Shown here: in pieces, positions 15,193 to 24,373 of the stretch
Layout: each line of letters begins with the position of its first letter
Numbering within the stretch: position 1 is the stretch's first letter
NCBI GenBank assembly: GCA_018335575.1
Contig: JAGXRT010000014.1
Span: 1 to 35,425 of the forward strand
DNA length: 35,425 bases
Source: Bacteroidota bacterium
GTDB lineage: Bacteria > Bacteroidota > Bacteroidia > Flavobacteriales > Flavobacteriaceae
Direction of reading: 5' to 3'
The notes under the pieces: model-generated
What the model saw: only the letters and a program-made list of their open reading frames with translations
Databases searched by the model: none
What the model was told of the DNA's origin: nothing
Program-made: the position numbers and the translations under genes

Positions 15193-17205
15193 ATGGATAA
15201 TCAAAACAATCAAGATAAAAAGGGTAAATTCCCTCAAGCACCTAAATTTAACATAAACTGGTTTTACACAGCTGCTTTTATATTTCTGATATTGATGTTT
15301 TTTCAAAACTCAGGCTCATCAGAAGAATCTTTTAATATTTCCTTAACCAATTTTGAAAAATATTTAAACGATAACGATATTGAAAAAATTGAGGTTTATG
15401 CACAAGACAGAACGGCTTCCGTTTTTTTAACATCACAAGCTTTAGAAAAGGAAATTCACAAGAAAAATTCTAAAAAAGGTGTTTTCGGAACTCCTAATCT
15501 TGGTGCTCATTACCAATTACAGTACGGTGATTTAAAACTTTTTCAAGAATTATTGCAAAAAGCTGCAAATGATGGCCATCCGGTAGAAGTAAAATTCCAA
15601 GAATCTAGTAATTGGACAGAAATATTAATCAGTTTCTTACCTATTTTACTTTTTATTGGAGTTTGGCTCTATTTTATGCGTAGGATGTCTGGAGGTGCCG
15701 GAGGCGGTGGTGGACAAATTTTTAACATTGGAAAATCAAAAGCCAAATTGTTTGACCAAGACACCATGGTTAAAACTACGTTTAAGGATGTAGCTGGTTT
15801 AGAAGGCGCTAAAGAAGAAGTTCAAGAAATTGTAGATTTTCTTAAAAATCCAGATAAATATACCTCTTTGGGAGGAAAAATTCCAAAAGGGGCATTATTG
15901 GTAGGACCTCCGGGTACCGGAAAAACTTTATTGGCAAAAGCTGTTGCTGGTGAAGCGCACGTACCATTTTTCTCATTGTCTGGTTCAGACTTTGTAGAAA
16001 TGTTTGTAGGGGTTGGAGCATCTAGAGTTCGTGATTTATTTAAACAAGCACAGCAAAAAGCCCCATCCATTATTTTTATTGATGAGATTGATGCTATTGG
16101 TAGAGCGCGTGGTAAAAGCAACTTTACTGGTGGGAACGACGAACGTGAGAGCACCTTAAATCAGTTATTAACTGAAATGGATGGTTTTGGTACAGACTCT
16201 AACGTTATTGTGTTAGCAGCAACAAACCGTGCTGACGTGTTAGATAAAGCATTATTAAGAGCTGGAAGATTTGACCGTCAGATTTATGTTGATTTACCTG
16301 ACTTAAAAGAACGTGCCGAAATTTTTAAAGTACACTTAAAACCAATTAAACTCGATAAAAACGTTGACATCGATTTCATGTCGAAACAAACGCCTGGTTT
16401 TTCAGGTGCCGACATTGCAAATGTTTGTAACGAAGCCGCTTTAATTGCAGCCAGAAAAGGAAAAAAATCAGTTGAACATCAAGACTTTTTAGATGCTGTA
16501 GACCGAATTGTTGGTGGATTGGAAAAGAAAAATAAAATAATAACCAAAGACGAAAAGCGCACGATTGCATTTCATGAAGCTGGTCACGCTACAGTAAGCT
16601 GGTTGTTAGAGCATGCTGCACCATTGGTAAAAGTTACTATAGTTCCTCGTGGTCAATCATTAGGTGCTGCATGGTATTTACCTGAAGAACGTATGATTGT
16701 TCAAACCGATCAAATGCTGGATGAGATGTGCGCAACTTTGGGCGGTAGAGCTGCCGAAAAAATTATTTTCGACAAAATATCTACCGGAGCTTTAAGCGAT
16801 TTAGAAAAAGTTACCAAACAAGCTCGCGCCATGGTTACTATTTACGGATTAAATGATAAGCTAGGAAATATAACTTATTACGATTCTTCTAACCAGGCAG
16901 AATATTCTTTTTCTAAACCTTACAGTGAAGAAACAGCACAAATTATTGATAAAGAAATATCGACTTTAATTGAAAGTCAATACCAAAGAGCTATCGATAT
17001 TTTAACCGAAAATAAGGATAAATTAATACTGTTGGCTGAGCAATTGTTGGTTAAAGAGGTTATTTTTAAAGACGATTTAGAGCTTTTCTTTGGCAAACGA
17101 CCATTTGAAAAAGAAGAAGAATCTGAAACTGATAAAAATCAAGACAACAAAGACCTAAATAATTCAACTGAAACACCTGAAAAAACTATAGATACTGCCG
17201 AATAA
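15193..17205 (+). CDS. ftsH: ATP-dependent zinc metalloprotease FtsH
   Basis: The product has 670 residues. Transmembrane helices lie at about 22-38 and 143-161, flanking a periplasmic domain. The AAA+ module has Walker A GPPGTGKT (238-245), Walker B IIFIDEID (293-300) and the second region of homology around 346-362 (RAGRFDRQ). The M41 protease has HEAGH at 461-465, and D536 in GALSDLEK is the likely third zinc ligand. The acidic and polar C-terminal tail (about 635-670) is low complexity. FtsH is a hexameric inner-membrane protease that degrades misassembled membrane proteins and selected regulators. Its placement beside cdsA and psd is notable because FtsH controls lipid enzymes in E. coli. 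Confidence 0.97.
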   Translation: MDNQNNQDKKGKFPQAPKFNINWFYTAAFIFLILMFFQNSGSSEESFNISLTNFEKYLNDNDIEKIEVYAQDRTASVFLTSQALEKEIHKKNSKKGVFGTPNLGAHYQLQYGDLKLFQELLQKAANDGHPVEVKFQESSNWTEILISFLPILLFIGVWLYFMRRMSGGAGGGGGQIFNIGKSKAKLFDQDTMVKTTFKDVAGLEGAKEEVQEIVDFLKNPDKYTSLGGKIPKGALLVGPPGTGKTLLAKAVAGEAHVPFFSLSGSDFVEMFVGVGASRVRDLFKQAQQKAPSIIFIDEIDAIGRARGKSNFTGGNDERESTLNQLLTEMDGFGTDSNVIVLAATNRADVLDKALLRAGRFDRQIYVDLPDLKERAEIFKVHLKPIKLDKNVDIDFMSKQTPGFSGADIANVCNEAALIAARKGKKSVEHQDFLDAVDRIVGGLEKKNKIITKDEKRTIAFHEAGHATVSWLLEHAAPLVKVTIVPRGQSLGAAWYLPEERMIVQTDQMLDEMCATLGGRAAEKIIFDKISTGALSDLEKVTKQARAMVTIYGLNDKLGNITYYDSSNQAEYSFSKPYSEETAQIIDKEISTLIESQYQRAIDILTENKDKLILLAEQLLVKEVIFKDDLELFFGKRPFEKEEESETDKNQDNKDLNNSTETPEKTIDTAE

Positions 17206-17219
17206 ATCAATACTTTTTG

Positions 17220-17227
17220 TATTTTTG
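17220..17227 (+). promoter_or_regulatory. Possible internal promoter before the LUD gene
   Basis: TATTTTTG, an exact TAnnTTTG match, lies in the 42 bp gap after ftsH and would give a leader of about 17 nt. There is no -33 TTG at the right distance, so this is tentative. Confidence 0.35.
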
Positions 17228-17247
17228 GAGCAATTCGGTGGTCAAAA

Positions 17248-17844
17248 ATGAGTTTTTTAAAGAAATTAGAACAATTATTTAATATTCGAATTAAATCATC
17301 TGAAGAAAAGGAGATTGAAGAACAACCGGTTAACTTATCTTTAGATGATTTTTTTGTACATAACTTCATCAATAATGGAGGTAAATTTTTGTATTGTTCT
17401 TCTAAACAAGAAGCTTTAAATAACTTACATCAAATTATTAAAGAAAATCAGTGGTATACTATTACTTGTTTTGATAATAGTTTGGTTGATTTTTCTAAAG
17501 TTTTACCTGTTACTTTTAACAATCAAATTAGTGCAGCAATTCCGTTTTTAACAAAATGTGAACAACTGATTTCAGAAAACGGAAGTATATTGTTCTCTTC
17601 CAATCAGTTAAAAGAATTTAAATTAGCCGACTTTTCTAACCATTTTATTGTGTACGCTAAAACAAGTCAAATTGTTAACTCAACCAGTGATGGCTTATGT
17701 GGAATTAATAATAGAAATAAAGGTAATTTACCCACTAACATAGGAGCCATCAAAAATTTTACTCCAATGCAAACCGACAATTTTTTAAATTACGGATATA
17801 CTAATTCTAAAAACTTATATTTGCTTCTTGTAGAAGACTTGTAA
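17248..17844 (+). CDS. LUD domain protein (LutC-like)
   Basis: The product has 198 residues. The LUD (LutC/YkgG) fold is suggested by the C-terminal half, with SQIVNSTSDGLCGINNRNK and LPTNIGAIKNFTPMQTD; the N-terminal region includes GGKFLYCSSKQEAL. LutC is one of three subunits of the LutABC lactate oxidation complex, but lutA and lutB are absent here and this gene sits between ftsH and cdsA. Lone LUD proteins at this spot are common in flavobacteria, with unknown role. The stop is 1 bp before the cdsA start. Confidence 0.75.
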   Translation: MSFLKKLEQLFNIRIKSSEEKEIEEQPVNLSLDDFFVHNFINNGGKFLYCSSKQEALNNLHQIIKENQWYTITCFDNSLVDFSKVLPVTFNNQISAAIPFLTKCEQLISENGSILFSSNQLKEFKLADFSNHFIVYAKTSQIVNSTSDGLCGINNRNKGNLPTNIGAIKNFTPMQTDNFLNYGYTNSKNLYLLLVEDL

Positions 17845-17845
17845 A

Positions 17846-18673
17846 ATGAAAAACTTTATAACGCGCTCAATATCTGCATTTTGGTTTGCAGGAACTTTAA
17901 TTTTTTGCATCTTATTTCATAAATTAACTTTTATTGGACTCTTTTTTATCATGATGCTGTTTTGTATCTATGAGTTTAATAAACTAATTCAACTAAAAAG
18001 CAGATTTCCTTACATTATTGGTGTAATGATGTTTATTTTCGGAAATATATTTAATGTTGATGAGGTACCTTACATCGGAATTTTTAGATATGCCGGTGTT
18101 TTACTCTTTTTAACAATTTTTGCCACATTTGTTTCTGTGCTTTTTTATAAAAAAGAAAAAGTTGTAAATCACTTAGGAAAAATATTTTTATCCGTAATCT
18201 ATATAGCTGTGCCTTTTTCGTTAATAGCTCAAATTCCATTTTTAAATTCTGATTTTAAATATGTAAATTCCATTATTTTAGGTGTATTTATTTTAATCTG
18301 GAGCAATGATTCATTTGCATACATCGTTGGTAGTACAATTGGAAAACACAAATTATTAGAGCGTATATCTCCTAATAAAACCATTGAAGGTTTTATAGGT
18401 GGTATGTTAGCAACTTTTGCTGTTAGTTACGTATTATCACTATATTTCACGTCCTATACTTTTAATCACTGGTTTGTAATCGCTTTAATTGTTAGTACCT
18501 TTGGTGTACTTGGGGATTTAATTGAATCTATGTTTAAAAGACAAGCCGGCGTTAAAGACAGTGGAGATATTATACCAGGACATGGCGGTTTTTTAGATAG
18601 GCTAGATAGTGTTATCTTTGCAGCTCCATTTATATTTATTTATTTACAATTTATAGAATACTATGTTTCATAA
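17846..18673 (+). CDS. cdsA: Phosphatidate cytidylyltransferase
   Basis: The product is a 275-residue polytopic inner-membrane protein with about eight hydrophobic segments. The family signature is intact at the C-terminal side: SPNKT at 175-179 and KRQAGVKDSGDIIPGHGG from 231, followed by FLDRLDS (249-255). It makes CDP-diacylglycerol from phosphatidic acid and CTP, the precursor of phosphatidylethanolamine. psd, which completes the same pathway, overlaps its 3' end by 11 bp. Confidence 0.95.
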   Translation: MKNFITRSISAFWFAGTLIFCILFHKLTFIGLFFIMMLFCIYEFNKLIQLKSRFPYIIGVMMFIFGNIFNVDEVPYIGIFRYAGVLLFLTIFATFVSVLFYKKEKVVNHLGKIFLSVIYIAVPFSLIAQIPFLNSDFKYVNSIILGVFILIWSNDSFAYIVGSTIGKHKLLERISPNKTIEGFIGGMLATFAVSYVLSLYFTSYTFNHWFVIALIVSTFGVLGDLIESMFKRQAGVKDSGDIIPGHGGFLDRLDSVIFAAPFIFIYLQFIEYYVS

Positions 18674-19313
18674 AGAAGGATTTAAAATAATTGCTATAGC
18701 AACCTTTATTACAGGAGGTTCAATTTTATTAATTGACAGTTTTGTAGAATTAAAATGGCTTTCTACAACACTTTCTATTGTTGTATTATTGTTTTATATT
18801 TTGATTCTTCAATTTTTTAGAAATCCAAAAAGAACAACTAAAATTGATCTAAATACCATAATTGCACCGGTTGATGGCAAAGTAGTTGTTATTGAAGAAG
18901 TTTTTGAACCAGAATATTTTAACGATAAAAGATTGCAAGTTTCTATATTCATGTCGCCTATTAATGTGCATGTAACACGTTATTTGATGAGTGGAATTGT
19001 AAAATACAGTAAATATCATCCGGGTAAATATTTGGTTGCTTGGCATCCAAAAGCATCTACAGAAAATGAACGTACCAGTATAGTGGTAGAAAATGAAATT
19101 TTTGGAGCAGTATTATACAGACAAATTGCAGGTGCATTGGCTAATAGAATTGTAAATTATGCCGTTGAAGGAACCAAGGTAACACAAGGTTCCGACGCTG
19201 GATTTATCAAATTTGGATCAAGAATTGACATTTATTTACCGTTAAACACAAAATTAAACGTAACTTTAAATCAAAAAGTAACAGGAGGTATTGATGTTGT
19301 AGCTTCAAAATAA
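18663..19313 (+). CDS. psd: Phosphatidylserine decarboxylase proenzyme
   Basis: The product has 216 residues, the short Psd-related class. Two hydrophobic segments lie at about 7-25 and 33-52. The core has APVDGKVV (68-75), IFMSPINVHVTRYL and GDKxx-type segments. The self-cleavage motif appears as FGS (184-186), so S186 would become the pyruvoyl group. It decarboxylates phosphatidylserine to phosphatidylethanolamine. pssA is not in the window. Translation is probably coupled to cdsA by the 11 bp overlap. Confidence 0.93.
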   Translation: MFHKEGFKIIAIATFITGGSILLIDSFVELKWLSTTLSIVVLLFYILILQFFRNPKRTTKIDLNTIIAPVDGKVVVIEEVFEPEYFNDKRLQVSIFMSPINVHVTRYLMSGIVKYSKYHPGKYLVAWHPKASTENERTSIVVENEIFGAVLYRQIAGALANRIVNYAVEGTKVTQGSDAGFIKFGSRIDIYLPLNTKLNVTLNQKVTGGIDVVASK

Positions 19314-19322
19314 ACTAGATTA

Positions 19323-19586
19323 ATGAAGACCGATTTAGATAAACAATTTGAAAAAGCATTTATAAAAGCATCTTCATCAAAAAAAAAATTACCACCAGAT
19401 ATCATGCTAAAGTTGTATGCTTTATATAAGCAGGCAACGCATGGTTCTAACTTTAGATCATCTGATGGAGATCAAGAATTAGTGAATGCTTTTAAACTTA
19501 ATGCTTGGTTGCAAGTAACGCATTTATCTGAAGAAGAGGCTAAACAAGGTTATATAGACTTAGTTGCTACATATATAACAAAATAA
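19323..19586 (+). CDS. Acyl-CoA-binding protein
   Basis: The product has 87 residues, the canonical ACBP size. The four-helix pattern is visible: FEKAFIKASS, LYALYKQATHG (about 31-41), the KLNAW segment in the position of the eukaryotic KWDAW, and the EEEAKQGYIDLV helix. ACBPs hold long-chain acyl-CoA in the cytoplasm. The family is common in eukaryotes and patchy in bacteria. Here it ends the cdsA-psd unit, 9 bp after psd, which fits a role in feeding acyl chains into phospholipids. A terminator follows its stop. Confidence 0.88.
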   Translation: MKTDLDKQFEKAFIKASSSKKKLPPDIMLKLYALYKQATHGSNFRSSDGDQELVNAFKLNAWLQVTHLSEEEAKQGYIDLVATYITK

Positions 19587-19611
19587 AAAATCCCGTTAAA
19601 ACGGGATTTTT
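19586..19611. terminator. Bidirectional intrinsic terminator
   Basis: AAAAATCCCGTT pairs with AACGGGATTTTT, giving a GC-core stem with A- and T-runs on the two sides. It ends the rsfS-to-ACBP unit on the plus strand and the DUF349 gene on the minus strand, whose stop is 2 bp away. Confidence 0.9.
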
Positions 19612-19612
19612 A

Positions 19613-21475
19613 TTAATAATCTAAACTGGCTAAAAACCGAAGTTTTTCTTTCCAAAGCTCTAAATTCTCAGTACTTTTTTCTATGCTTTTTCTAACTTTT
19701 ACTATTAAAGGATTGTCTTCAGATGCATTAGATATAAAACTTACATTGTTTTCTAACTGTTGAATATCGCGTGTAATCTCATCGATTTTCTTTCTTATAA
19801 ATAATTGCTCATTATCTAATTTGCGATAATTTTTCTGTTGTAAGAAACTCTCCATTAAATTCTGGAATTTCAAAAATTCTTTAGTATTAGCGTCAACCGA
19901 TAATTTACTAAATACTTTATCTAAAACTTTATTAAATTTAATTTCTATATGCTTTAAGTTGTTAGGTAATCTGCCAAAAGCTCTCCATTCATTGATAATT
20001 TTCTTTACTTCATCGTATGTTATATTCTCATCGGCATCAACCCTTGCTTTAAATGCTTCGTAGTAATCTTTTTTTACTGCAAAAGATTCCAATTGCTCTT
20101 TATTGTCATTATCCTGAATTTGGTGATACCTATTAAAGAAATGGTTACAAGCATCTTTGAACTCTTTCCAAAGTTTATCTGAGTATTTTTTTGGTACGTG
20201 ACCAATTTTTTTCCAATCGTTTTGGATGGTTTTTAATATCTCTGCTGTTTTCTCTATTTCTTCACTGTCCTTTAATGATTTTGCTTTTTCAACCAAAGCT
20301 ATTTTTGCAGATAAATTGTCTTGTTGTTCGTGTTTAATTTCTTTGTAGAAATCATTTTTAGCTTTATTAAAGGTTCGTGTAGCATCTTTAAATCTTCTCC
20401 ACAACTCATCGTTTTTCTTTCTAGGAAGATTGGTAATTTCCATAAAACTTTTACGCATTTTTTCAATTTTCTGGATGCATTTTTGCCAATCTGAATGCGT
20501 TTTATTTTGACTAAAATCTAAAGCTAAAATTTCATTAATAATGGCTTCTTTCTTTTCAATATTTTCTTCAAATCCAACCCTTAAATCTTTATAAAAATCT
20601 TGCCGTTTATCGTGTATCGCTTTAGTAATATTACTAAACTGATCCCAAACTTTATCTCTGTGTTCACGATCTACTGGACCTAATTCTTTCCAAATCTTAT
20701 GCAAAAGCTGAAGTTCTCTAAAAGCATGTTCTACATCGGAATCCTTTAATAAATCTTCAGCAGTTGCTATTAACTTCAGTTTTTCTTCTAAATTGTGTCT
20801 AAAATCTAAATCGCGTAAATCTTTATTGATATGTAGCAAATCATAAAATCGCTCCACATGATGTTGATATGTTTTCCATGTATCATTGTATCGATTTCTT
20901 GGCACAGCACCTACTTCATTCCAACGTTGTTGTAAATTTTTGAAATCTTTGTACATGGTTGATGAATCGCCGTTTTCAATTAAATTCTTTAATTCATCAA
21001 TAATAGTATTTCTTGCTAGTAAATTTTGTTTTAAAGTAGCATCTAGTTCTGTATAATACTTTTTTCTTTTAACTGAATAATCAGCATAAATACTATCAAA
21101 TTCTTGCTTTATCGGATTATCAAAATGGAAATTGATAGACTCATTTCCTGCTTCTAAAAATTCTTTTTTTGTTGCATGTAGTAATGCACTGTGTTTTCTG
21201 TTGAATTCTTTTTTAATTAAATCAACGTTTCTTTTAATCTCTTGAACTTCGTGGCTTTCAACGGTAGATTTTAGCTCATCATACAATTGATCCATCGTCA
21301 ATTTAGTATAATCTGGCAGTTCTACTTTTGCTTTTTCTGCTGTTGATTCCTTCTTTTCAATTTTAATTTCTTCAGCAACAAGCTCTTGTTCTTCATTTTT
21401 TTCTACTTCCTGTTGGTTAACAGTTTCTGGACTTACCTCTGACTCGTGCAGATTTTCTTGATTGTTTTCTAACAT
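19613..21475 (-). CDS. DUF349 domain protein
   Basis: The product has 620 residues, highly charged, Lys/Glu-rich and mostly helical. After an acidic disordered N-terminus (about 1-60), repeated units of about 70-75 residues carry the DUF349 signature of a conserved Trp in a helix: QRWNEVGAVPRNR, HKIWKELGPVDREHRD, QKCIQKIEKMRKSF, QNDWKKIGHVPKKYSD and INEWRAFGRLPNN. At least five copies are present. No signal peptide or membrane segment is visible. The function is unknown; in E. coli a DUF349 protein is YicC-unrelated and poorly studied. It is the last gene of a minus-strand block, preceded by a palindrome at 21505-21526. Confidence 0.87.
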   Translation of the reverse strand: MLENNQENLHESEVSPETVNQQEVEKNEEQELVAEEIKIEKKESTAEKAKVELPDYTKLTMDQLYDELKSTVESHEVQEIKRNVDLIKKEFNRKHSALLHATKKEFLEAGNESINFHFDNPIKQEFDSIYADYSVKRKKYYTELDATLKQNLLARNTIIDELKNLIENGDSSTMYKDFKNLQQRWNEVGAVPRNRYNDTWKTYQHHVERFYDLLHINKDLRDLDFRHNLEEKLKLIATAEDLLKDSDVEHAFRELQLLHKIWKELGPVDREHRDKVWDQFSNITKAIHDKRQDFYKDLRVGFEENIEKKEAIINEILALDFSQNKTHSDWQKCIQKIEKMRKSFMEITNLPRKKNDELWRRFKDATRTFNKAKNDFYKEIKHEQQDNLSAKIALVEKAKSLKDSEEIEKTAEILKTIQNDWKKIGHVPKKYSDKLWKEFKDACNHFFNRYHQIQDNDNKEQLESFAVKKDYYEAFKARVDADENITYDEVKKIINEWRAFGRLPNNLKHIEIKFNKVLDKVFSKLSVDANTKEFLKFQNLMESFLQQKNYRKLDNEQLFIRKKIDEITRDIQQLENNVSFISNASEDNPLIVKVRKSIEKSTENLELWKEKLRFLASLDY

Positions 21476-21504
21476 CTTAATAATGTTTAAGGTTCCTAAT
21501 TACT

Positions 21505-21526
21505 CTCAAATTATCTATAATTTGAG
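21505..21526. promoter_or_regulatory. Palindrome upstream of the DUF349 gene
   Basis: A perfect 10 bp inverted repeat (CTCAAATTAT and ATAATTTGAG) is separated by 2 bp. It lies 30-51 nt before the DUF349 start codon, in the 126 bp gap after aroE. With no T-run it is not a standard terminator; it could be an operator or an mRNA hairpin. Confidence 0.45.
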
Positions 21527-21601
21527 TCGTTAACAAAGAAACGAAAAAAATCTGTTTTTTAATGGATAGTTTATGACAATTAATTGATGTTTAATTGTAT
21601 T

Positions 21602-22369
21602 TCAATCTTTATTCCATATTTCCCATGACTTTTCTGCTTGAAATTTTAACATATCATATCCATTTTTGGCTACAGCACCTCTAGATATACCTTTTTTTAA
21701 AAAAAGTGTTTCTGAAGGATTATAAACCAGATCGAATAAATAGTGTGATTTATTTAATAAATGATAAGGAATTTGAGGTGCTAGATCTATAGCCGGAAAT
21801 GTTCCAACTGGCGAACAATTTATTATTATTTGGTGTGATTTAAGTATCTTTTCATCAATATTGTTATACGCAATTGAAAGTTCATTTTCTGGATTTCTCG
21901 AAACTATTTTAAAAGGTATACAAAGTTTATTAAGCACAAACTGAACAGCTTTTGAAGCTCCTCCCGAGCCTAAAATTAGAGCTTTTTTATGATGAGGTTG
22001 TAATAACATTTTAAAAGAATGTTCAAAACCAATTACATCAGTATTGTATCCTATAAGTTTATTGTTTACAATTTTAATAGAATTTACAGCTTTGATTTTT
22101 TTTGCTTCATCACTTAAATCATTTAACAATGGTATTATTTGTTCTTTGTAAGGTATAGTAACACTTAAGCCTTTAAGATTTGGATACTTATCAAAAATTT
22201 CTGTTAGTGAATTAATAGAGGCAATATCGAAAACGTGAAATTTATGACTTTGAAGGCCCAAATTGTTAAATTTCTCAGTAAAATATTGTGCTGAAAATGA
22301 ATAGGAAATATTTCGACCAATTATACCAAAATCAACGTTTTGATTTTCTAACTCTAAGTTTTTGACCAT
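21602..22369 (-). CDS. aroE: Shikimate dehydrogenase
   Basis: The product has 255 residues. Substrate and catalytic residues are in place: S22/S24 in NISYSFS, K75 in SVTIPYKEQI, N96 in KAVNSI and D111 in GYNTDVIGF. The NADP-binding loop is GSGGASKAV at about 134-142. It reduces 3-dehydroshikimate to shikimate. No start codon exists between the ATG at 22369 and the conserved FGIIGRN, so this start is fixed and the gene must overlap the DUF368 gene by 38 bp. Other shikimate-pathway genes are absent from the window. Confidence 0.95.
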   Translation of the reverse strand: MVKNLELENQNVDFGIIGRNISYSFSAQYFTEKFNNLGLQSHKFHVFDIASINSLTEIFDKYPNLKGLSVTIPYKEQIIPLLNDLSDEAKKIKAVNSIKIVNNKLIGYNTDVIGFEHSFKMLLQPHHKKALILGSGGASKAVQFVLNKLCIPFKIVSRNPENELSIAYNNIDEKILKSHQIIINCSPVGTFPAIDLAPQIPYHLLNKSHYLFDLVYNPSETLFLKKGISRGAVAKNGYDMLKFQAEKSWEIWNKD

Positions 22370-23357
22370 AATAATCTAAAATTAAAACTATTGAAATTCC
22401 AATAAAAATATAAAGAATAGCTAACCAGGTTTCTGTTAGGTATAAATCAGGTAAGTAGCGTTGATAATTTTCAATAACTTTTTGACCGGTTTTATCATAT
22501 AAAAAGGCTCCGTTTTCAATTTTATAAATTACTTCTTTCCAAGGCCAAACAATTCCTAATGAACCGGTTATAAAACCAATAATAAGCGCTGTTACCAATT
22601 GGTGCCAACGTTTTAAAATATACCCTAAAATATGCGATGTAACCACCAAGCCAAAAGTAGATCCAGCAGTGAAAACTGCCATTATTTGTAAATACCTAAT
22701 TCTAGGAGCATTTTCTAAAAAACTAAAATCGCCCGACAGGACTTCGACTATAGTTCTATATAGTTCGTTTACAGAATCAACTAAAAGTAAAACATAATTA
22801 CCTAATAATATTAGAATAAATGACCCTGATAAACCAGGCAATGTCATTCCTGAAACTCCAATAATTCCACATACAAAAACAAACCACAAATTATCATTTT
22901 CTTTTGCAGGGTTCATTAAACTTATGGCAATACCAATTAAAATACCTAGGAAAGAAACAGAAATATTTTTAGCAGACCAATCATTAAAACCTTTATTTAT
23001 ATAATAAATTGATCCTATAATTAATCCAAAAAAAGTACTCCAAACATAGAGTTCGTAATGAATCAAAAGGTAATCAATAATAAGTGAAATACTGAAATAA
23101 CTTACAACATTTCCACCAACAATTAAAATTAAAAAGGTACTGTTGGTATATTGATAGAAACTTTTAAACCTGCCACTAAATAACAATTTAAATGCTTTAT
23201 TGTTAACTTTTTGAAAAGAATAAATCATTTCTTCATAAAAGTTTAATACAAAAGACACCATACCTCCTGATACCCCAGGTACTTTATTGGCAGCTCCCAT
23301 TAATAAACCTTTGAAAAACAGCGTTATTTTATCAAAAAATGAACGGGATTTTCTCAT
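22332..23357 (-). CDS. DUF368 membrane protein, copy A
   Basis: The product is a 341-residue polytopic membrane protein with about eight to ten hydrophobic segments. DUF368 repeats are clear: MGAANKVPGVSGGMVSF (PGVSGG at 27-32) in the first half and MTLPGLSGSFILILLG in the second. DUF368 proteins (PopT) were recently shown to be undecaprenyl-phosphate translocases that return the lipid carrier to the inner leaflet in some bacteria. It lies 15 bp after copy B and its 3' end overlaps aroE by 38 bp, so the three are co-transcribed. Confidence 0.9.
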   Translation of the reverse strand: MRKSRSFFDKITLFFKGLLMGAANKVPGVSGGMVSFVLNFYEEMIYSFQKVNNKAFKLLFSGRFKSFYQYTNSTFLILIVGGNVVSYFSISLIIDYLLIHYELYVWSTFFGLIIGSIYYINKGFNDWSAKNISVSFLGILIGIAISLMNPAKENDNLWFVFVCGIIGVSGMTLPGLSGSFILILLGNYVLLLVDSVNELYRTIVEVLSGDFSFLENAPRIRYLQIMAVFTAGSTFGLVVTSHILGYILKRWHQLVTALIIGFITGSLGIVWPWKEVIYKIENGAFLYDKTGQKVIENYQRYLPDLYLTETWLAILYIFIGISIVLILDYYGQKLRVRKSKR

Positions 23358-23372
23358 TTAATTGTTTCGTTT

Positions 23373-24296
23373 TTATTTTTTAACAACTGCAATTTTTTCA
23401 AGTATCAAGATAATTAAAAATCCTATAAATGCTAATAAGATTGCAGTAATTATTTGACTATCTCCGCTAAACTGAGTTGGCCAAATACTTTGTTCATCAA
23501 CTACAATTAATTTTCCATTTATTATCTTTGATTCTAATACATTTTTCCATGGCCAAATTTTGTTTAACGAACCAATTAAAAATCCTGTTAAAATAGCCAA
23601 TGTTATATTTTTATAATGATTAAATAGCCATTTTAGAATTCGCGAAAACGATAATAATCCAACTATCGCTCCAATACCTACAGCCCCTATAATCATTAAA
23701 TTACGCTCATGTATGGCTTCTAATATGGATTTGTAGGCTCCAAGCAACACTAAAATAAACGCGCCAGAAATTCCAGGCAAAATCATAGCACATATAGCTA
23801 AAGCTCCAGCAACAAAATAAAATAAATAGGAAGCAGATTCGCTTACCATAGGTCTAAGAATTGTAATTATGTATGCTACAATTGCACCAATAACAAGACT
23901 TATCAAAACTTTAAAATTCCAACTTGTTATTTGTTTACCAACAAACAAAATACTGGCTAAAACCAGTCCGAAGAAAAATGACCAAACCATTATGGGCTGA
24001 TTGTCAATTAACCATGTAATTAATTTAGCTAACGAAAGTATACTTATTAAAATTCCTAAACAGAGTGAAAGTAAAAAATTTCCGTTTATTTTTTTCCAAA
24101 CCTCCTTTACTCCGTTTTGCTTAAACTCATCAATTAAAGAAAAGTTAAACGCATTAATACTTTCTAAAAGTTCTTCATAGATTCCAGAAATAAAAGCAAT
24201 TGTACCACCAGATACACCAGGAACTACATCGGCTGCACCCATTGCAATACCTTTAAGACCTACAATAATATAATCTTTTAAACTACGTTTTATCAT
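23373..24296 (-). CDS. DUF368 membrane protein, copy B
   Basis: The product is 307 residues from ATG 24296; a TTG at 24311 would extend it by five residues but overlaps the -7 element. It has the same architecture as copy A: MGAADVVPGVSGGTIAF (PGVSGG at 26-31) and MILPGISGAFILVLLG. It is closer to the DUF368 consensus in the first motif than copy A. Undecaprenyl-phosphate translocation is the known role of the family. Two divergent adjacent copies suggest either a duplicated or heteromeric carrier, or different lipid substrates. Confidence 0.9.
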   Translation of the reverse strand: MIKRSLKDYIIVGLKGIAMGAADVVPGVSGGTIAFISGIYEELLESINAFNFSLIDEFKQNGVKEVWKKINGNFLLSLCLGILISILSLAKLITWLIDNQPIMVWSFFFGLVLASILFVGKQITSWNFKVLISLVIGAIVAYIITILRPMVSESASYLFYFVAGALAICAMILPGISGAFILVLLGAYKSILEAIHERNLMIIGAVGIGAIVGLLSFSRILKWLFNHYKNITLAILTGFLIGSLNKIWPWKNVLESKIINGKLIVVDEQSIWPTQFSGDSQIITAILLAFIGFLIILILEKIAVVKK

Positions 24297-24308
24297 GTAT
24301 TTTTTTAG

Positions 24309-24316
24309 CAAATGTA
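24309..24316 (-). promoter_or_regulatory. -7 element of the DUF368-aroE unit
   Basis: The minus strand reads TACATTTG, an exact match to TAnnTTTG, implying a leader of only about 9 nt before the ATG at 24296. No -33 TTG is found at 19-21 bp. Confidence 0.5.
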
Positions 24317-24373
24317 ATGTATTATTGCAATCAATAATAAATGTAATTAGATATAAAAATTTAAATATATTAG

